Source: Haematobacter massiliensis (GTDB lineage: Bacteria; Pseudomonadota; Alphaproteobacteria; Rhodobacterales; Rhodobacteraceae). Taken from it: a stretch of 64,000 bases of DNA. Below are positions 1-8,806 of the stretch, piece after piece. Each line of letters opens with the position of its first letter. Within the stretch, counting starts at the first letter, position 1. Where the stretch lies: contig NZ_JGYG01000005.1 of NCBI RefSeq assembly GCF_000740795.1, positions 1 to 64,000 on the forward strand. The letters run 5' to 3'. Under the pieces are notes generated by a model. The model did not search any database. It had not been told where the DNA came from and saw only the letters and a program-made list of their open reading frames with translations. The position numbers were made by a program, and so were the translations under genes.

Positions 1-524
1 AGCAGCAGGCCGACACGGTGGAAGCGCTGACGGCCCGCGATGTGGTCGAACTCGGCCGAACCCCATGGCTCTCCGCGCTTCGGCCCTTTGGCGCAGGCGA
101 CGACAGCATTGTCGAGGATGCGCTGGCAGCGGTGGAGATGCGCCATATGTCAGCGGCGCTCTGGTCAACCCTGTCAGGGGGCGAGCGCCAGCGCATCCAT
201 ATCGCGCGCGCACTCGCGCAGCGCCCGCGGCTGCTGCTTCTGGACGAGCCTACCAATCATCTCGACATCCACCATCAACTCGGTCTGCTCAGGCTCGTGG
301 CACAGCTCCCCGTGACGGTGATCGTCGCGCTCCATGATCTCAATCAGGCCATGGGTTGCGACCGGATCGCGGTTATGGACGGCGGTAAGCTTGCCGCCTG
401 CGGATCACCTGAGGAAGTGCTGACCCCCGCGCGTCTGGCGGCGATCTTCCGCGTCGATGCCCGCCGCCTGACCGACCCCGCCGATCAGGCGACCATTCTG
501 CGCTTCTGCTGCCTTGAGGATTGA
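1..524 (+). CDS. ABC transporter ATP-binding protein, FecE/BtuD type (5' end outside window)
   Basis: The reading frame is already open at base 3, so the N-terminus and the Walker A loop lie left of the window. Visible motifs, in order, are the ABC signature LSGGERQR, Walker B LLLLDEPTNHLD and the H-loop histidine in ALHDLNQ. Together with the C-terminal GSPEEVLTPARLAAIF region these are typical of ATPases for ferric siderophore, haem or cobalamin importers. The subunit would sit on the cytoplasmic face and power an inner-membrane permease that is not in view. It ends 2 bp before the pseudoazurin start, so the two are probably co-transcribed. The substrate cannot be decided; the adjacent cobalamin genes make B12 or cobinamide possible, ferric siderophore equally so. 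Confidence 0.85.
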   Translation, partial: QQADTVEALTARDVVELGRTPWLSALRPFGAGDDSIVEDALAAVEMRHMSAALWSTLSGGERQRIHIARALAQRPRLLLLDEPTNHLDIHHQLGLLRLVAQLPVTVIVALHDLNQAMGCDRIAVMDGGKLAACGSPEEVLTPARLAAIFRVDARRLTDPADQATILRFCCLED

Positions 525-526
525 CG

Positions 527-955
527 ATGCGATACGTGAAACATGCCACTTTGGCGATGCTGCTGATGGCTGGTCCGGGCCTTGCGGAAACCCACGACGT
601 GAAGATGTACAATCGGAGCGAAAATGGGGCGATGATCTACGAGCCCTCCTATCTCCGCATTGCGCCGGGGGATACGGTGCGCTTCCTGTCCACGCAGCCT
701 GGCCATAACGCCGCGACCATCGACGGGATGATCCCCCCGGGTGCCAAGCCTTTCAAATCCCGGATCAACGAGGATTTCTCGGTCACGCTTTCCGTGCCTG
801 GCGCATATGGCATCAAGTGCTCGCCTCATTACGCGATGGGCATGGTGATGCTGATCGACGTGGGCGGGCGAATGGACGCTGACCTGCCGCCCGACCTGCC
901 AAGGCGCGCCTCCGAACGGTTCCGGCAGATTCTGGACGCGCGGCCGGATGCCTGA
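527..955 (+). CDS. pseudoazurin (type I blue copper electron carrier)
   Basis: 142 residues with an N-terminal signal peptide ending near GPGLAETHD, so the protein is periplasmic. The mature part carries the cupredoxin copper ligands: His in QPGHNAA, and the C-terminal loop CSPHYAMGM supplying Cys, His and Met. The DMIPPGAKPF-like segment is characteristic of pseudoazurins. Pseudoazurins shuttle electrons to nitrite and nitrous oxide reductases or peroxidases, but no denitrification gene is visible. The ATG at 527 is preferred over an in-frame TTG at 521. The gene overlaps the cobF start by 8 bp, an unusual pairing with cobalamin synthesis. Confidence 0.92.
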   Translation: MRYVKHATLAMLLMAGPGLAETHDVKMYNRSENGAMIYEPSYLRIAPGDTVRFLSTQPGHNAATIDGMIPPGAKPFKSRINEDFSVTLSVPGAYGIKCSPHYAMGMVMLIDVGGRMDADLPPDLPRRASERFRQILDARPDA

Positions 956-1715
956 TCCGCTCGAAATCGTTCTGATCGGCATCGGCACGGGTAATCCCGA
1001 GCATCTGACGCTTCAGGCAATCCGGGCGCTGAACCGGGCGGATATCGTGCTCCTTCCGCGCAAGGGCGTGGAGAAGGGTGATCTGGCGGCGCTCCGCCGA
1101 AGCCTTTTCGCGGATCTTGTCAGCAACCCTGCGACACGGATGGTCGAGTTCGACATGCCGGTGCGCGATCCGTCCATCCCCGCCTATCTCGCGCGGGTCG
1201 ACAACTGGCACGACGCCATTGCGCGTGCTTGGCAGGACGCACTGGCGCCCCATCCCGAAGCGGGGGTGGTCGCGCTGATGGTCTGGGGCGATCCCGCGCT
1301 ATACGACAGCACCCTCCGCATTGCGTCGAGGATGGGCCGGCCCGCGCAGATCACGGTCATTCCCGGCATCATGGCGCCGCAGGCGTTGACCGCTGCTCAC
1401 GCCATTCCCCTGAACGCGGTGGGGGCACCATTCCTTGTCACCACGGGGCGGAAGCTCTCGGAGGAGGGGTGGCCGGTGGGAGTGGAGACGCTTTTGGTGA
1501 TGCTGGACGGGGACTGTGCCTTTCAGAGGCTGGATCCGCAGGGTGTGACGATCTGGTGGGGCGCCTTTCTCGGCATGTCAAACCAGATCGTCGATCATGG
1601 CCCGCTGGCGGAGGCGGGCCCGCGTATCCTGGCGGCGCGGGCCGCTGCACGCGCAGAACATGGCTGGATCATGGATACCTATCTTCTGCGCCGTCACTCG
1701 GCGAGCGCACCGTAG
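948..1715 (+). CDS. cobF: precorrin-6A synthase (deacetylating)
   Basis: 255 residues, the usual length for CobF. It uses SAM to methylate C-1 of precorrin-5 and releases the extruded acetyl group as acetate, giving precorrin-6A in the aerobic cobalamin pathway. The N-terminal IVLIGIGTGNPEHLTL is the glycine-rich tetrapyrrole methylase motif, and VWGDPALYDS and VIPGIMAPQ are the downstream family motifs. The ATG overlaps the pseudoazurin stop. Its 3' end overlaps the convergent cobA 3' end by 22 bp. It is the only corrin-ring methyltransferase gene of this cluster on the plus strand, outside the riboswitch-led operon. Confidence 0.93.
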   Translation: MPDPLEIVLIGIGTGNPEHLTLQAIRALNRADIVLLPRKGVEKGDLAALRRSLFADLVSNPATRMVEFDMPVRDPSIPAYLARVDNWHDAIARAWQDALAPHPEAGVVALMVWGDPALYDSTLRIASRMGRPAQITVIPGIMAPQALTAAHAIPLNAVGAPFLVTTGRKLSEEGWPVGVETLLVMLDGDCAFQRLDPQGVTIWWGAFLGMSNQIVDHGPLAEAGPRILAARAAARAEHGWIMDTYLLRRHSASAP

Positions 1716-2413
1716 AGGATCAGCGTCGGGGCTTCTTCCCGCGGAGCGACAGCCAGCCGCCCTGCCAGGCCAGCCACCGTGTCCCGGTAAAGCGCTTGGC
1801 GTGGGGTAAAGACACCCTGGGCCATGAGAGCGGGCGTGTCCGCAGGCAGACCCGCCGCGATCAGGCGCAGGGCGAGCTGGGGAAAGGTTGCCCGCGCCAT
1901 GAAAACCGCCGTGACCGCGCCCGGATCGGCAAGAGCTGCCCAGTTCAGCTCTTCCGGCAGCGCGCCGGTGACATCGTGGCCTGTCACGAACTGTAGCCGT
2001 TGGGCAGCACCGCGCCGGGTCAGCGGAATGCCTGCAGCCGCGGCGGCGGCGCAAGGCGAGGGCACGCCGGGGATGACCTCGAACGGAATCTCCGCCTGGC
2101 GCAGGGCAGCGATCTCCTCCTCTAGCCTGCCGAATACGCCTGCATCGCCGGATTTCAGCCGGACGACCTGCGCACCGGCCCGCGCATGATCGACCAGAAG
2201 CCTGCTCACATGATCCTGCCGGGGCGACGCGCGGCCCGCGCGCTTGCCCACGGAGATCAGTTCCGCGCCGGGGGGCGTCATGTCGAGGATCGGACCGGCG
2301 GACAGATCGTCGTAAAGCACGACTTCCGCGCGACGCAGGCGATTTGCAGCCTTTACCGTCAACAACTCCGGGTCACCCGGACCGGAGGAGACGAAACTGA
2401 CAAAGCCGGTCAT
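1694..2413 (-). CDS. cobA: uroporphyrinogen-III C-methyltransferase
   Basis: 239 residues, matching single-domain SUMT enzymes. It uses two SAM to methylate uroporphyrinogen III at C-2 and C-7, giving precorrin-2, the branch point to siroheme and corrinoids. Motifs are FVSSGPGDPELLT at the N-terminus, VVRLKSGDAGVFGR and VIPGVPSPCAAAA. The ATG overlaps the cobB stop as ATGA, indicating translational coupling. It is the last visible gene of the leftward cobalamin operon and ends inside the convergent cobF tail. There is no fused CysG-like dehydrogenase or HemD domain. Confidence 0.95.
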   Translation of the reverse strand: MTGFVSFVSSGPGDPELLTVKAANRLRRAEVVLYDDLSAGPILDMTPPGAELISVGKRAGRASPRQDHVSRLLVDHARAGAQVVRLKSGDAGVFGRLEEEIAALRQAEIPFEVIPGVPSPCAAAAAAGIPLTRRGAAQRLQFVTGHDVTGALPEELNWAALADPGAVTAVFMARATFPQLALRLIAAGLPADTPALMAQGVFTPRQALYRDTVAGLAGRLAVAPREEAPTLILYGALAE

Positions 2414-3705
2414 GAGGCCCTCGCGATCAGGTGAAAGAACGTGCCGCTGACCGTTCCGCGATGTGATCCCGTCTCCGCCACGGGCGCGCCGTTTGCATCC
2501 TCCACGCGGGCCAGTGGCGCGTCGGGTTGCGACAGGATCGTCGAATAATGGAATTCGTGCCCCCTGAGCCGCGCCCCTTTCGTGAAGCCGGGGAGGGGAG
2601 CCTTCAACTCCGCCAGCCGGTAGCCGAGATGCATGCGCCGGGCGGCATAACTCGTGACAAGGCCAAGCATCCCCGCCATCCGGTGCGAGGTTCCCTGCGC
2701 GTCAATCAGCGCCTCGCCCAGCACCATGTAACCACCGCATTCCCCATGCACGGGCCGCGTCGCAGCGAACAGCCGCAGGCCCGACATGAACCGCTCGGCA
2801 CCCGCGATCCGGCCTGCGTGGAGTTCGGGATAGCCGCCGGGCAGCCAGCACAGATCCGCATCCGGAGGCGGCTCATCGGCGAGCGGAGAAAACGGCAGGA
2901 TCTCGGCGCCCTGCAGATGCCAGCCATCCAGAAGATGAGGGTAGGCAAAGGAAAAGGCCGCGTCCCGCGCCAAAGCGACTCGCTGGGCAGGCGGGGGAAG
3001 GTGCTCTGCCGGGATCACCTTTGCGCCGCCAGTCGCCGCGGCCTTCAGCGCGGGGAGGTCGAGATGCATGCGCAGGAAGGCCGCGTAGCGGGCGACGGCT
3101 GCTTCCAGATCAGGATGCTCCGCCGCTTGCACGAGCCCCAGATGCCGCTCTGGCAGCGCCAAATCCCCCCGCCGTGGCAGCGCGCCGAAGCAGAGCATGC
3201 CGGCCTCCTCCAACGACAGGCGGCACAGATGCTCATGCCGGGAAGACGCGACGCGATTCAGGATCACTCCCGTGACACGAACGCCGGGGCGGAACCTGCC
3301 CAAACCCGCCGCGACCGCAGCCACGGTCTGTGCCTGTCCCGAAACATCGAGGACGAGGACCACGGGCCAACCTGTCATCGCGGCAATGTCGGCGCTGGCC
3401 CCGGTTCCCTGCTCGCCCGGGGTCGCCACCCCGTCGAACAGCCCCATGGAGCCTTCGGCCAGCGCCATCTCTCCGCCCCGTGCCAGTTGCGCGCCGAGGA
3501 GACCGGGCGACATGGCCCAACTGTCCAGATTGAAGCTCTCCCGCCCCGAGGCCGCGCGGTGAAAGGCCGGATCGATGTAGTCTGGCCCGCATTTGTAGGG
3601 CTGCACGGCGATGCCATCCTCTGCCAGACAACGGAGCAGGCCAAGCATGACGGTGGTCTTCCCCGATCCTGACCGGGGCGCGGAAATCAGAAGGCCGGGC
3701 GTCAC
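2410..3705 (-). CDS. cobB: hydrogenobyrinate/cobyrinate a,c-diamide synthase
   Basis: 431 residues. This ATP- and glutamine-dependent amidotransferase amidates the a and c side chains of hydrogenobyrinic acid before cobalt insertion in the aerobic route. The N-terminal dethiobiotin-synthetase-like domain starts with the P-loop [10 protein letters not shown]. The C-terminal class I glutaminase domain shows the nucleophile Cys in [11 protein letters not shown] and the PGGYPELHA loop. The start overlaps the cobM stop as ATGA, and its own stop overlaps the cobA start in the same way. Length and domain order are normal. Confidence 0.94.
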   Translation of the reverse strand: MTPGLLISAPRSGSGKTTVMLGLLRCLAEDGIAVQPYKCGPDYIDPAFHRAASGRESFNLDSWAMSPGLLGAQLARGGEMALAEGSMGLFDGVATPGEQGTGASADIAAMTGWPVVLVLDVSGQAQTVAAVAAGLGRFRPGVRVTGVILNRVASSRHEHLCRLSLEEAGMLCFGALPRRGDLALPERHLGLVQAAEHPDLEAAVARYAAFLRMHLDLPALKAAATGGAKVIPAEHLPPPAQRVALARDAAFSFAYPHLLDGWHLQGAEILPFSPLADEPPPDADLCWLPGGYPELHAGRIAGAERFMSGLRLFAATRPVHGECGGYMVLGEALIDAQGTSHRMAGMLGLVTSYAARRMHLGYRLAELKAPLPGFTKGARLRGHEFHYSTILSQPDAPLARVEDANGAPVAETGSHRGTVSGTFFHLIARAS

Positions 3706-4475
3706 GGTTTCGCGGCTCCCGTCTGGCCCGCCCGGAAGCGGCGGTCGTAATCGGCGGCATAGAGGCGGCTATTCTCAAATGCCTCCTGCGCGAGCGCGGG
3801 ACCGACAATGATAAGTGCAGTGCGCTCCATCGTGTCGCCCACCAGCGCAGCGATGGAGGAGAGGGTACCGCGCACGACCCGCTCCTCCGGCCAGCTTGCC
3901 CGCCAGATCACCGCAACCGGGCATTCCGGCCCGTAATGGCTTTCGAGTTCTGCCGATATCTCTGCCAGCCGGTGAATGGAAAGATGCAGGGCAAGCGTGG
4001 CCCCGGTAGCGGCGAAGCTTGCCAGCCGCTCTCCGTCGGGCATGGGAGAGGCACGCCCGCCGGTGCGTGTCAGCACAACGCTCTGAGCAACGCCGGGAAG
4101 CGTCAGTTCCATGCCCAGTGTCGCGGCGGCGGCGGCAAAGGACGGAACGCCGGGGGTTACCGTATAGGGGATGTCCAGCGCGCGAAGCCGGCGGAGCTGC
4201 TCGCCCATCGCCGACCAGACGGAGAGATCTCCGGACTGCAGCCGCGCCACATCCTGACCCCTGCCATGGGCCGCCGCGATTTCCGCCGTGATGGCGTCGA
4301 GGTCAAGGGAAGCCGTGTTCACGAGCCGGGCGCCGGGGGGGCAATGGGCCAGCACCGCCTCCGGTATCAGGGATCCGGCGTAGAGGCAGACAGGACATGC
4401 CGCTATCAGATCGCGGCCCCTGATGGTCAGAAGGTCTGGCGCGCCGGGACCGGCGCCGATGAAGTGGACGGTCAT
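3702..4475 (-). CDS. cobM: precorrin-4 C11-methyltransferase
   Basis: 257 residues. It transfers a methyl group from SAM to C-11 of precorrin-4, forming precorrin-5. It begins [17 protein letters not shown], the canonical tetrapyrrole methylase start, followed by [13 protein letters not shown] and [13 protein letters not shown]. The open frame extends further upstream, but the ATG at 4475 overlaps the cobE stop as ATGA and gives the family length, so the upstream extension is rejected. Confidence 0.94.
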   Translation of the reverse strand: MTVHFIGAGPGAPDLLTIRGRDLIAACPVCLYAGSLIPEAVLAHCPPGARLVNTASLDLDAITAEIAAAHGRGQDVARLQSGDLSVWSAMGEQLRRLRALDIPYTVTPGVPSFAAAAATLGMELTLPGVAQSVVLTRTGGRASPMPDGERLASFAATGATLALHLSIHRLAEISAELESHYGPECPVAVIWRASWPEERVVRGTLSSIAALVGDTMERTALIIVGPALAQEAFENSRLYAADYDRRFRAGQTGAAKP

Positions 4476-4834
4476 CGAATGTCTCCCGTTACGGCGAGGG
4501 CGGCTGTCGCCATCCGGTCGCCGGATATGGATCTGGGGCCAGCCAGACGCGCGCCTGCTCCGGCGGCCGCGAGCGCGCAGGCCTCCGCCACGGAGCCGGT
4601 TCCACGCGCGGAGCGGGAGGCGGCGCCATCGCTCAGCGTCGGCTGTCCCGATATGGCGTGGGCCGGTATGGCGAGCAGCAGGTAGCCCGCGTTGCAAAGT
4701 GCCAGCGCCGCCGGTTGGCCCAGCTTGTCCTGTGGCAGAGCGAGACGACGGCACCCTTTCGCGCCCGCCCGTTCCAGCGCGTCAAGCACCGAGGCCATCG
4801 TCGCGGCCTTCCGAAAGCCGATGCCGGCGATCAT
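4472..4834 (-). CDS. cobE: CobE / CbiG C-terminal domain protein
   Basis: About 120 residues beginning [13 protein letters not shown], the characteristic start of CobE and of the CbiG C-terminal domain; [12 protein letters not shown] and [13 protein letters not shown] are also family features. CobE is required for aerobic cobalamin synthesis in known organisms, and its chemistry is still poorly defined. The ATG at 4834 overlaps the cobL stop as ATGA, so I prefer it to an upstream in-frame GTG at 4849. It lies between two methyltransferase genes, the usual CobL-CobE-CobM arrangement of Rhodobacterales. Confidence 0.85.
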   Translation of the reverse strand: MIAGIGFRKAATMASVLDALERAGAKGCRRLALPQDKLGQPAALALCNAGYLLLAIPAHAISGQPTLSDGAASRSARGTGSVAEACALAAAGAGARLAGPRSISGDRMATAALAVTGDIR

Positions 4835-6009
4835 CGCGTCACGCTCCACTGAACAACCGGGTAGCTGGACTTCCAGCCGCGTTTCCGCCCCAGTGGACGG
4901 GCCTCGGAAAGCTCCACGCGCATCAGGTTTCCGCCGTGGTCGCGATGCCAGACGGAAAGCAGCGCCTCTGTCTCCAGAGTGACCGCATGGATCACGAGGC
5001 GCACACCGCGCGGGAGCCGTTTCCAGAGCATGTCGAGCAGTTCCGCATCGGCGCCTCCGCCGACAAAGACGGCGTCCGGGTCACACAGTGTCGCGAGCAT
5101 GTCCTGTGCCGCGCCCGCCCGCACGTCCAGCCCCACGCCAAGCCTTGCGGCATTGGTCTGGCAACGGAGGGCGCGTCCGGGATCGCGCTCGATGGCGATG
5201 CAGCGCGTCGTGGGATCGCAGAGCATCCACTCGATGCCGATGGACCCGGAGCCAGCGCCGATATCCCAGAGCATTTCGCCCCGGCGCGGCGCGAGCGCCG
5301 AAAGCGCCAGCGCGCGAACGGGGCGCTTGGTGATCTGTCCGTCATGATCGAACAGGTCGTCCGGCACCCCGGAACAGCGCGGGATCACCGGGCCATCTCC
5401 GGCGATTTCGAGCGCGGCGATCACAAGCGGATCGACCCCGGTCAGGGCAAAGTCCGCCGCCGTGGTCACCCGAATGCGCTCCGAGCTGCCGCCCAGCCGT
5501 TCCATGAGGGTAAGCCGCGTGTCGCCGAAGCCTTCGGCAGCAAGCCACTGGGCGAGTTCACCGGCGGATGTGCCGTCGCGAAGCGTCACGATGGCCCGAA
5601 GGCCGGGCGCAAGGTGGCGGCGGAGCGAATGCAGCGGCGCTGCATGAAGGCCCACCCGCAGCGTCTCCTCCTCCCGCCAGCCGAGCCGCGCCGCAGCGAG
5701 AGCCATCGCCGACGGCGCGGGGAAGGCACGCCATTCCCCCCTCTCCAGCCGAGCAGTCAGCACACCCCCCGCGCCGTGCCAGAAGGGATCGCCGGAAGCG
5801 AGCACCGCGACCTGCCGCCCCCGCAGCATCAGCACCGGTTCTATGGAGAAGGGTATGGGCCAGGGCCGTCGCTGCGGATGGTCTATCAGGCCGAGATGCC
5901 GGGAGCCACCGAAGACCACCTCCGCGGCGGTGAGGGCGCGGAGGCTTGCAGCGGAGAGGCCATCCGGGCCATCTTCGCCGATACCGATGATCGAAAGCCA
6001 TTCACCCAT
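4831..6009 (-). CDS. cobL: precorrin-6Y C5,15-methyltransferase (decarboxylating)
   Basis: 392 residues. This bifunctional enzyme methylates C-5 and C-15 and decarboxylates the C-12 acetate chain, converting precorrin-6B to precorrin-8X. The N-terminal tetrapyrrole methylase domain (CbiE-like) starts GEWLSIIGIGEDGPDGL. The C-terminal CbiT-like SAM domain carries FEHDGQITK-type FDHDGQITKRPVRAL and LWDIGAGSGSIGIEWM. The start MGEWLS at 6009 is chosen by homology; an in-frame ATG at 6066 would push the start well into the divergent cobK. The start codon shares two bases with the cobK start in a CATG palindrome. Confidence 0.94.
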   Translation of the reverse strand: MGEWLSIIGIGEDGPDGLSAASLRALTAAEVVFGGSRHLGLIDHPQRRPWPIPFSIEPVLMLRGRQVAVLASGDPFWHGAGGVLTARLERGEWRAFPAPSAMALAAARLGWREEETLRVGLHAAPLHSLRRHLAPGLRAIVTLRDGTSAGELAQWLAAEGFGDTRLTLMERLGGSSERIRVTTAADFALTGVDPLVIAALEIAGDGPVIPRCSGVPDDLFDHDGQITKRPVRALALSALAPRRGEMLWDIGAGSGSIGIEWMLCDPTTRCIAIERDPGRALRCQTNAARLGVGLDVRAGAAQDMLATLCDPDAVFVGGGADAELLDMLWKRLPRGVRLVIHAVTLETEALLSVWHRDHGGNLMRVELSEARPLGRKRGWKSSYPVVQWSVTR

Positions 6010-6748
6010 GCGACCGACCCTGATCCTTGGCGGTACGACGGAAGCCAGCCGCCTTGCCGCCGCCATGGCAAAGGCGCGGCTCCCCGCGGTCCTGTCCTAC
6101 GCCGGGCGCACCCTTGTCCCCCGTGCGCAGCCGGTATCCGTGCGGATCGGTGGTTTCGGGGGTGTCGATGGGCTGACGGAATATCTCGTCCGGGAACGGA
6201 TTGGCAGGGTCATAGATGCCACCCATCCCTTCGCCGCCGGAATAAGCCGCAACGCGCGTGCTGCCTGCGACAGGACCGGAACACCGCTTCTCCGGCTGGA
6301 GCGCCCCGGCTGGATGCCGGGAGCCGGGGATCGCTGGGTATCGGTGCCGGATATGGCAGCCGCGGCCGCAGCGCTTTCGGGCGCGCGGAGGCATGTGTTC
6401 CTTGCCATCGGTCGGCAGAATCTGGACGCTTTTGCAGGTCTCCCGCAGCACCACTACCTGCTCCGGCTGGTTGATCCGCCGGTGATGCCGCCGCCGTTCC
6501 CGGACTTCAGCACCGTCATCGGGCGTGGCCCCTTCGATCCGGCAGAGGAGCGGGTGCTTCTGGAACGACACGGCATCGACATCATCGTCACCAAGAACGC
6601 GGGAGGCGAGGGCGCGGAAGCCAAGCTCTGCGCCGCCCGCCTGCTGGGCCTGCCCGTGCTGATGATCGAGCGGCCCGCAGCGGAGGGTGAGAGCGTGGCG
6701 GGAGTGGAAGGCGCGCTCCGTTGGTGTCATGCCGACCTCGGTGTGTAG
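6008..6748 (+). CDS. cobK: precorrin-6A reductase
   Basis: 246 residues. It uses NADPH to reduce the C18-C19 bond of precorrin-6A to precorrin-6B. Family features are the Rossmann-like start TLILGGTTEASRLAAA, IDATHPFAAGIS in the middle and IVTKNAGGEGAEAKL near the C-terminus. The ATG at 6008 overlaps the cobL start codon on the other strand, and the 3' end overlaps the cobJ 3' end by 22 bp. The gene therefore sits entirely antisense inside the leftward operon. No good ribosome-binding site precedes it, and its promoter must lie inside cobL. Confidence 0.93.
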   Translation: MRPTLILGGTTEASRLAAAMAKARLPAVLSYAGRTLVPRAQPVSVRIGGFGGVDGLTEYLVRERIGRVIDATHPFAAGISRNARAACDRTGTPLLRLERPGWMPGAGDRWVSVPDMAAAAAALSGARRHVFLAIGRQNLDAFAGLPQHHYLLRLVDPPVMPPPFPDFSTVIGRGPFDPAEERVLLERHGIDIIVTKNAGGEGAEAKLCAARLLGLPVLMIERPAAEGESVAGVEGALRWCHADLGV

Positions 6749-7467
6749 ACGAAAGGGCCGACCCGGCGGGTCCGTGACGAGCCGACGATGACCACGGTGC
6801 GCATGTCCGCCATCTCCGGCCGCGCCTCCGAGAGGGCAACGGTGCGGATCACCTGCTCAGGGGTGGAAACGGCACGGGCAAAGACGATCAGTCGCTCTGG
6901 CTCGCACTGATCCCGGAGCGTGGCCAGCACCTCGCCGAATTGCGCGGGGCGCGTGTTGGAGCGGGGGTTGTAGAATGCCATGGCGAAATCCGCCTCCGCC
7001 GCGAGACGCACGCGCTTGAGCACGAGATCGAACGGTTTGAGATTGTCGGAGAGGTTGATCGCGCAGAAATCGTGCCCGAGCGGCGCGCCTGCCGCCGCCG
7101 CCGCCGCCAGCATCGCAGTGATGCCGGGCAGGATGCGGATGTCTGCCTCCAGCTGCGGCATACTCTCCAATGCCTCAAAGAGCGCCGAGGCCATGGCAAA
7201 GACCCCCGGATCGCCGGAGGAGACGATCACCACGCGACGCCCTTTCGCCGCGAGGCGCAGCGCGTGATGGGCCCGGTCCAGCTCCGCCCGGTTGTCGGAG
7301 GCATGTCGCGATAGCCCCTGCCGCGGGGTGATGCGGGCGACATAGGGCTGATAGCCGATGATATCGGTGGCTTCGGCCAAGGCCCGATCCACCTCTGGTG
7401 TCATCATGCTGGAGGCGCCGGGCCCAAGGCCAGCCACGATGACCCAGCCGGACTGAGGCGCTCTCAT
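6727..7467 (-). CDS. cobJ: precorrin-3B C17-methyltransferase
   Basis: 246 residues. It methylates C-17 of precorrin-3B with ring contraction, giving precorrin-4. It begins WVIVAGLGPGASSMMTPEV, with VVIVSSGDPGVFAMA, ILPGITAMLAAAA and the C-terminal TVVIVGSSRTRRV typical of CobJ/CbiH. The ATG at 7467 overlaps the cobI stop as ATGA; the long upstream extension of the open frame is antisense noise. It converges with cobK. Confidence 0.94.
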   Translation of the reverse strand: MRAPQSGWVIVAGLGPGASSMMTPEVDRALAEATDIIGYQPYVARITPRQGLSRHASDNRAELDRAHHALRLAAKGRRVVIVSSGDPGVFAMASALFEALESMPQLEADIRILPGITAMLAAAAAAGAPLGHDFCAINLSDNLKPFDLVLKRVRLAAEADFAMAFYNPRSNTRPAQFGEVLATLRDQCEPERLIVFARAVSTPEQVIRTVALSEARPEMADMRTVVIVGSSRTRRVGPFVYTPRSA

Positions 7468-8180
7468 GGCCGCCGCCCCCGACCATGCACGAGGGCGATG
7501 GCGAAATACGGGATCTCCCCCTCCACTTCGCGCAGGGGGCGGACCCGTTCGGTGGGCATCGTGCCGTTCTCCACCAGCCAGGCGTCCGCCAGCCGTCCTG
7601 CGGCGGCAAGCGCGCGGTGCAGCTTGGCAAGATTTCGCCCGATCTTCATGACGACCAATGCGTCGGTATCCTGTGCACGCCGGCGAAGCTCGCTTTCGGG
7701 CAGGGTTGCGGGAACCACGGTCAGCACATCGTCGCCCCAGGTGATCGGCTGGCCTGTCGCGGTCCAGCAGCCCGCCATGCCGGGAATGCCCGGCACGACC
7801 TCCACGAGGCCAGCGGGCAGGCGGGAATGCAGGTGCATGAAGCTGCCGTAGAGGAAGGGATCGCCCTCGCAAAGCACGATCACATCGGTCTTCCGGGCCT
7901 GCTCGGCCAGCCGCCTGGACCAGCTGTCATAGAAGGGGGCGAGGGCGGCTCCGTAGGCGGGGTCACTGAAGGGCACCTCGGTGGTGACCGGATACTCCAT
8001 CGGCCATTCCTCGGCCTCTGCCGGGATCAGCCCGTCAACAATGCGGCGTGCCTGTCCCAAGCGTCCTGCCTTGCGGAAATAGGCGATGACCGGGGCAGTG
8101 GTCAGGAGCCGATGCGCGCGCAGGCTCATCAGGTCGGGGTCTCCGGGGCCAAGGCCGATGCAGATGACCTTTCCCATCAT
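7464..8180 (-). CDS. cobI: precorrin-2 C20-methyltransferase
   Basis: 238 residues, close to the family length. It methylates C-20 of precorrin-2 to make precorrin-3A. The start is MMGKVICIGLGPGDPDLMS, with IVLCEGDPFLYGSFM and VVPGIPGMAGCW as further family motifs. Two tandem ATG codons (8180 and 8177) are possible; the first overlaps the cobH stop as ATGA and is chosen. Confidence 0.94.
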   Translation of the reverse strand: MMGKVICIGLGPGDPDLMSLRAHRLLTTAPVIAYFRKAGRLGQARRIVDGLIPAEAEEWPMEYPVTTEVPFSDPAYGAALAPFYDSWSRRLAEQARKTDVIVLCEGDPFLYGSFMHLHSRLPAGLVEVVPGIPGMAGCWTATGQPITWGDDVLTVVPATLPESELRRRAQDTDALVVMKIGRNLAKLHRALAAAGRLADAWLVENGTMPTERVRPLREVEGEIPYFAIALVHGRGRRP

Positions 8181-8806
8181 TCGCTCCTGCTGGCGAGAGC
8201 GTTGACCGCCGCGACGGTGACGGCGGAACCTCCGAGACGCCCCTCCACGACGGTCCATGGCGCGGGGTCGTCCGCCATGAGGGCCGCCTTGGACTCCGCC
8301 GCTCCGATGAAGCCCACGGGGCAGCCGATGATCGCCGCCGGACGCGGGCATGCCGGATCCGCGAGCATGTTGAGCAGGTGAAAGAGCGCGGTCGGCGCAT
8401 TGCCGATCGCCACGACTGCCCCCGCCAGCCATGGGCGCCACAATTCTAGAGCCGCAGCGCTTCGGGTGGTGGCCAGCCGGAGGGCGAGTTCGGGCACCTG
8501 ACTGTCGTGAAGGCTGCAGATTACGGCGTTCCCGGCGGGCAGGCGCGCGCGGGTGATACCCTCCGCCACCATACGTGCATCGCAGAGGATCGGCGCTCCC
8601 GCTTCCAGCGCCGAGCGGGCGACAACGGCGAAGTCACGGGAGAAGCGGATATGCGAGGCCAGCTCCACCATTCCCGCGGCATGAATCATGCGCACGGCGA
8701 CGGTCTCCTGCTCAGGAGTAAACCGGGTGAGATCGGCCTCGGCACGGATAGTGGCGAAGCTGGCACGATAGATCGCGGCGCCGTCTGTTTCATAAAGGTG
8801 GGGCAA
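8177..8806 (-). CDS. cobH: precorrin-8X methylmutase
   Basis: 209 residues. It moves the C-11 methyl group to C-12, converting precorrin-8X to hydrogenobyrinic acid. The catalytic histidine sits in VRMIHAAGMVE; NAVICSLHDSQVPEL and VVAIGNAPTALFHLL are conserved. The only start giving a full-length N-terminus is a TTG at 8806 (TTG CCC CAC CTT), 17 bp inside the cobG 3' end. The ATG at 8793 is in another frame. A rare TTG start inside a coupled operon may lower its translation. Confidence 0.92.
   Translation of the reverse strand: MPHLYETDGAAIYRASFATIRAEADLTRFTPEQETVAVRMIHAAGMVELASHIRFSRDFAVVARSALEAGAPILCDARMVAEGITRARLPAGNAVICSLHDSQVPELALRLATTRSAAALELWRPWLAGAVVAIGNAPTALFHLLNMLADPACPRPAAIIGCPVGFIGAAESKAALMADDPAPWTVVEGRLGGSAVTVAAVNALASRSE

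Noticed and set aside
4423-6474. 683-codon plus-strand open frame opposite cobL/cobM
   Set aside because: Arg/Pro/Gly-rich sequence without domains or start signals, antisense to well-conserved cobalamin genes; a GC-skew shadow.
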